A DNA stretch of 64,000 bases from Kalmusia sp. IMI 367209 (Eukaryota > Ascomycota > Dothideomycetes > Pleosporales > Didymosphaeriaceae): contig JAPEUQ010000017.1 in NCBI GenBank assembly GCA_027946365.1, positions 893,592 through 957,591 of the forward strand, given 5' to 3'. The position numbers and the translations under genes were made by a program. Of the stretch, positions 62,190 to 64,000 are shown one piece after another. Below the pieces are notes generated by a model. That model saw only the letters and a list, made by a program, of their open reading frames with translations. It did not search any database and was not told where the DNA came from. The stretch's first letter is position 1, and each line of letters starts with the position of its first letter.

Positions 62190-62557
62190 CTATAAGTTAT
62201 CATATTAGTTATTTTTATAAATAGAAGAGTTAATCAGGATCTTTAAGATTAGAGTGGTAAACCTCTATTAATTTAGCGCGATAGCCTTAATACTATAGCA
62301 ACTTCAATGATGTCCTCGTTATACCTTAGGAACTAAAAAGAAACCTTAACTATCTTAAGAAGTTAGATAGTATTAGCTAAACTAATCTTATAAAGAAAAC
62401 TAAAAATAATAAGCTAAATGGCTAGAATTATCTAGACTATAAAATCTAAGAAGAATAATACTACTCTAAGCATTTGGTATTTTAGATTATTAGAATCCTT
62501 TGGATCGTGATCGTTCCCGTTGTAAAAACAACCTGAGCCTCATATCTACGATAAATA
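62190..62557 (-). mobile_element. LTR and leader fragment of a copia element (minus strand)
   Basis: On the minus strand, LTR sequence starts near 62,556 (TATCGTAGATATGAGGCTC) and includes GAACGATCACGATCC and GGATTCTAATAATCT as in the inner copia LTR. Further left, at ~62,190-62,290, comes the leader sequence found right after that LTR at ~48,135-48,200 (CTCTAATCTTAAAGATCC and following). The fragment is cut at about 62,186. It belongs to the inner copia family but is a separate insertion. Confidence 0.6.
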
Positions 62558-62569
62558 AGAAATCAGAAT

Positions 62570-62895
62570 AAGCTATATATTATAATTAAAATCTTAAAAA
62601 AGGCATGGCAATAAAATAAAACTAAAAAGTATAAAATAGGATCTAATATAATAATTAAAGAGATTATTTAAAAGTTATTTTTTAAATACAAGATTCTAAC
62701 TAAATTTATTATTTTTAGTTACTTATTTACGCGATCATATAGGCAGTTAAAAAGTATTTAAAGAAGTATATATAATTACTAGAGATAACTAATAAAAACA
62801 TATATAACTAATTATAATTATTATAATAAAGAGAGTTTATATATTTATAGACTTACTACTATTACTAGATTATAGACTTACTATTATAAGGTATT
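62570..62895 (+). repeat. Second copy of the copia tail segment
   Basis: Same orientation as and similar to 54,835-55,190. It diverges near 62,885, before any polypurine tract or LTR. Confidence 0.55.
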
Positions 62896-63408
62896 CTTAG
62901 GAGAAATAATATAATCTAAGTTTAGCCTAATATAATAAATATAGGTATAGTAATAAACCTATAATAACTAATTTTATTAATAAGTATAAGACGTTTAATA
63001 GTTTTATAAAAGATATAAGGATAATAGTAATTCGATAGTAATAGAAACATCTTGTGTATAATTTTATTTTTTATAATAGAATATTCTTCGGGCTAAAAAA
63101 TAGGGGAGATAGTATTATAGCTCTACTATACTATAATGGAATTACGATAATAATAACGTTAATAATAGTGTAATTAATAAAAGCTTATAGAATAAATATT
63201 ATCCTTCTGAGGAGTTTATAGACGGAGTATAACTAGATATATAAAAAATTATATAATAAAATCTATAAATCTATAAATTTATAAATTTTAGAGCAAAATA
63301 TAGTAACAAATCCTAAGGATAGCTAGTAGTATATAGAGATAATAAATAACTACTAGTAATCCTTATTATTATCTATTAAGTCCTCTTATAAGTAGTTCTG
63401 TTAGGATT

Positions 63409-63586
63409 AAATATAGTAGTGAGTATTCCTTAAATAATAAGATTAAAATCTATCTTCTACCCTCTATCTTCTCTACGTTTAAAGGGTACTAGTACGTTCT
63501 AGCGTCTCACCTATATAGTACTTTTAATAGAGAAACTATTATATAATTATATTATTATGGGATTATGTACTTTACTTCTTATAATA
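63409..63586 (-). repeat. LTR of a further minus-strand element running off the right end
   Basis: A 178-bp stretch beginning TGTTAGGATTAAATATAG and ending CTTATAATA. Immediately to its right (63,587-63,600) lies TCCCCCTCTTTTAA, whose complement is a polypurine tract (TTAAAAGAGGGGGA). This is the layout of a 3' LTR of a minus-strand element whose body extends right of 63,600 and out of the window. No partner LTR is visible, so the call rests on the ends and the tract. Confidence 0.45.
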
Positions 63587-64000
63587 TCCCCCTCTTTTAA
63601 TGATTATCTTATACTTATAATTTACTTTTATATAATAGATTTATAGTACTATAATAGGGTATACTGTCCTCATAGATCTAGCTCTATAATTGAGGCAGTT
63701 ACTATATCTATTATATAGTAAAGTAGAGGCTATGAAATTACTATTATTATTAGGATAACGACGGTAAGGAGAAGAATATATATATATTTTTAAGCCCTCT
63801 ACTATTTCTTATCTTTTTTTCTTTTAGCTTAAATTTATTATTAACTTTCTATATCTTACTATTACTACTATATTATCTAATCCTCTTTCTATTTATTATT
63901 ATAGTCTTATTATTCTAGATATTTTTATTATAGATCTACTTTTTAATTATACTTTACTATTACTAATCTTTATATAGACTCCTTCTTCTATTACCTTATC

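Larger units (their letters stand above)
31184..64000. mobile_element. AT-rich block of nested, RIP-mutated LTR retrotransposons
   Basis: From about 31.2 kb to the window end the composition collapses to AT-rich. The dinucleotides CA and TG become very rare while CG, CT, AG and TA remain, and stop codons (mainly TAG and TAA) interrupt every frame. This is the footprint of RIP acting on CpA on both strands. Within it, retrotransposon reverse transcriptase, RNase H, protease and LTR traces can still be followed; these are listed as separate features. No intact gene was found in the block. Confidence 0.9.

Noticed and set aside
45234..62557. One copia element with LTRs at 45.2 kb and 62.5 kb
   Set aside because: The two LTRs share only the first ~20 bases and then differ, so they belong to different subfamilies and cannot be partners.
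31184..64000. CRISPR array or tandem satellite in the AT-rich block
   Set aside because: The repeats are LTR pairs and element fragments at kilobase distances, with no regular short repeat-spacer pattern. A CRISPR array is not expected in a fungal nuclear genome.
31184..64000. Mitochondrial DNA, suggested by the very high AT content
   Set aside because: No mitochondrial genes or tRNAs were seen. The CpA/TpG loss and gypsy/copia remains show mutated nuclear retrotransposons instead.

Overview
The window is a piece of a filamentous ascomycete genome (Pezizomycotina, most likely a Dothideomycete). The evidence is the gene content, short introns of 48-99 nt with GTRNGT-type donors and CTAAC-like branch sites, and a large block that looks mutated by repeat-induced point mutation (RIP). 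The class is inference; the fungal origin is secure.

The sequence is bipartite. Positions 1 to about 31.2 kb have ordinary composition and carry genes. In order these are: a bZIP transcription factor cut by the left edge (-); the U4/U6 snRNP protein Prp4 (-) divergent from a mitochondrial PP2C phosphatase of the Ptc7 type (+); a broken small secreted protein gene (+); a cell-wall GH17 glucanase with an S/T/P-rich stalk (+); a tandem-bromodomain RSC subunit (-) directly upstream of a CaM-kinase-type protein kinase (-); a small one-pass membrane protein (+) with two possible splice forms; two or three small unknown genes (-); an orphan 186-residue protein (-); and a seven-exon F-box protein of about 1,112 residues (+). 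Exon joins were checked by phase and by recovery of conserved motifs. The housekeeping genes (splicing, mitochondrial phosphatase, chromatin remodelling, signalling, cell wall) are unrelated neighbours, not a cluster. From about 23.4 kb rightward genes become sparse and lineage-specific.

From about 31.2 kb to the right end the DNA becomes extremely AT-rich, CpA and TpG almost vanish, and no long ORF survives. The block is a stack of dead LTR retrotransposons. A Ty3/gypsy-type element (32,776-40,483, + strand) has two LTRs, a polypurine tract and a TCTAT target duplication. A Ty1/copia-type element (about 47,857-55,408, + strand) sits inside a minus-strand copia-type element, whose RNase H part lies at 47.0-47.86 kb and whose RT part starts again at 55.41 kb. 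Pieces of a further minus-strand gypsy-like element lie at 40.5-45.2 kb and about 59.8-62.2 kb, probably one older element split by the others. Further LTR pieces lie at 31.6, 62.3-62.6 and 63.4 kb.

I found no new defence system or biosynthetic cluster. The items most worth a second look are a GC-AG intron in the kinase, the alternative ends of the small membrane protein, the decayed secreted-protein gene, the F-box gene at the edge of the RIP block, the nested-element history, and the few stretches and sequence contexts in the block that escaped mutation.
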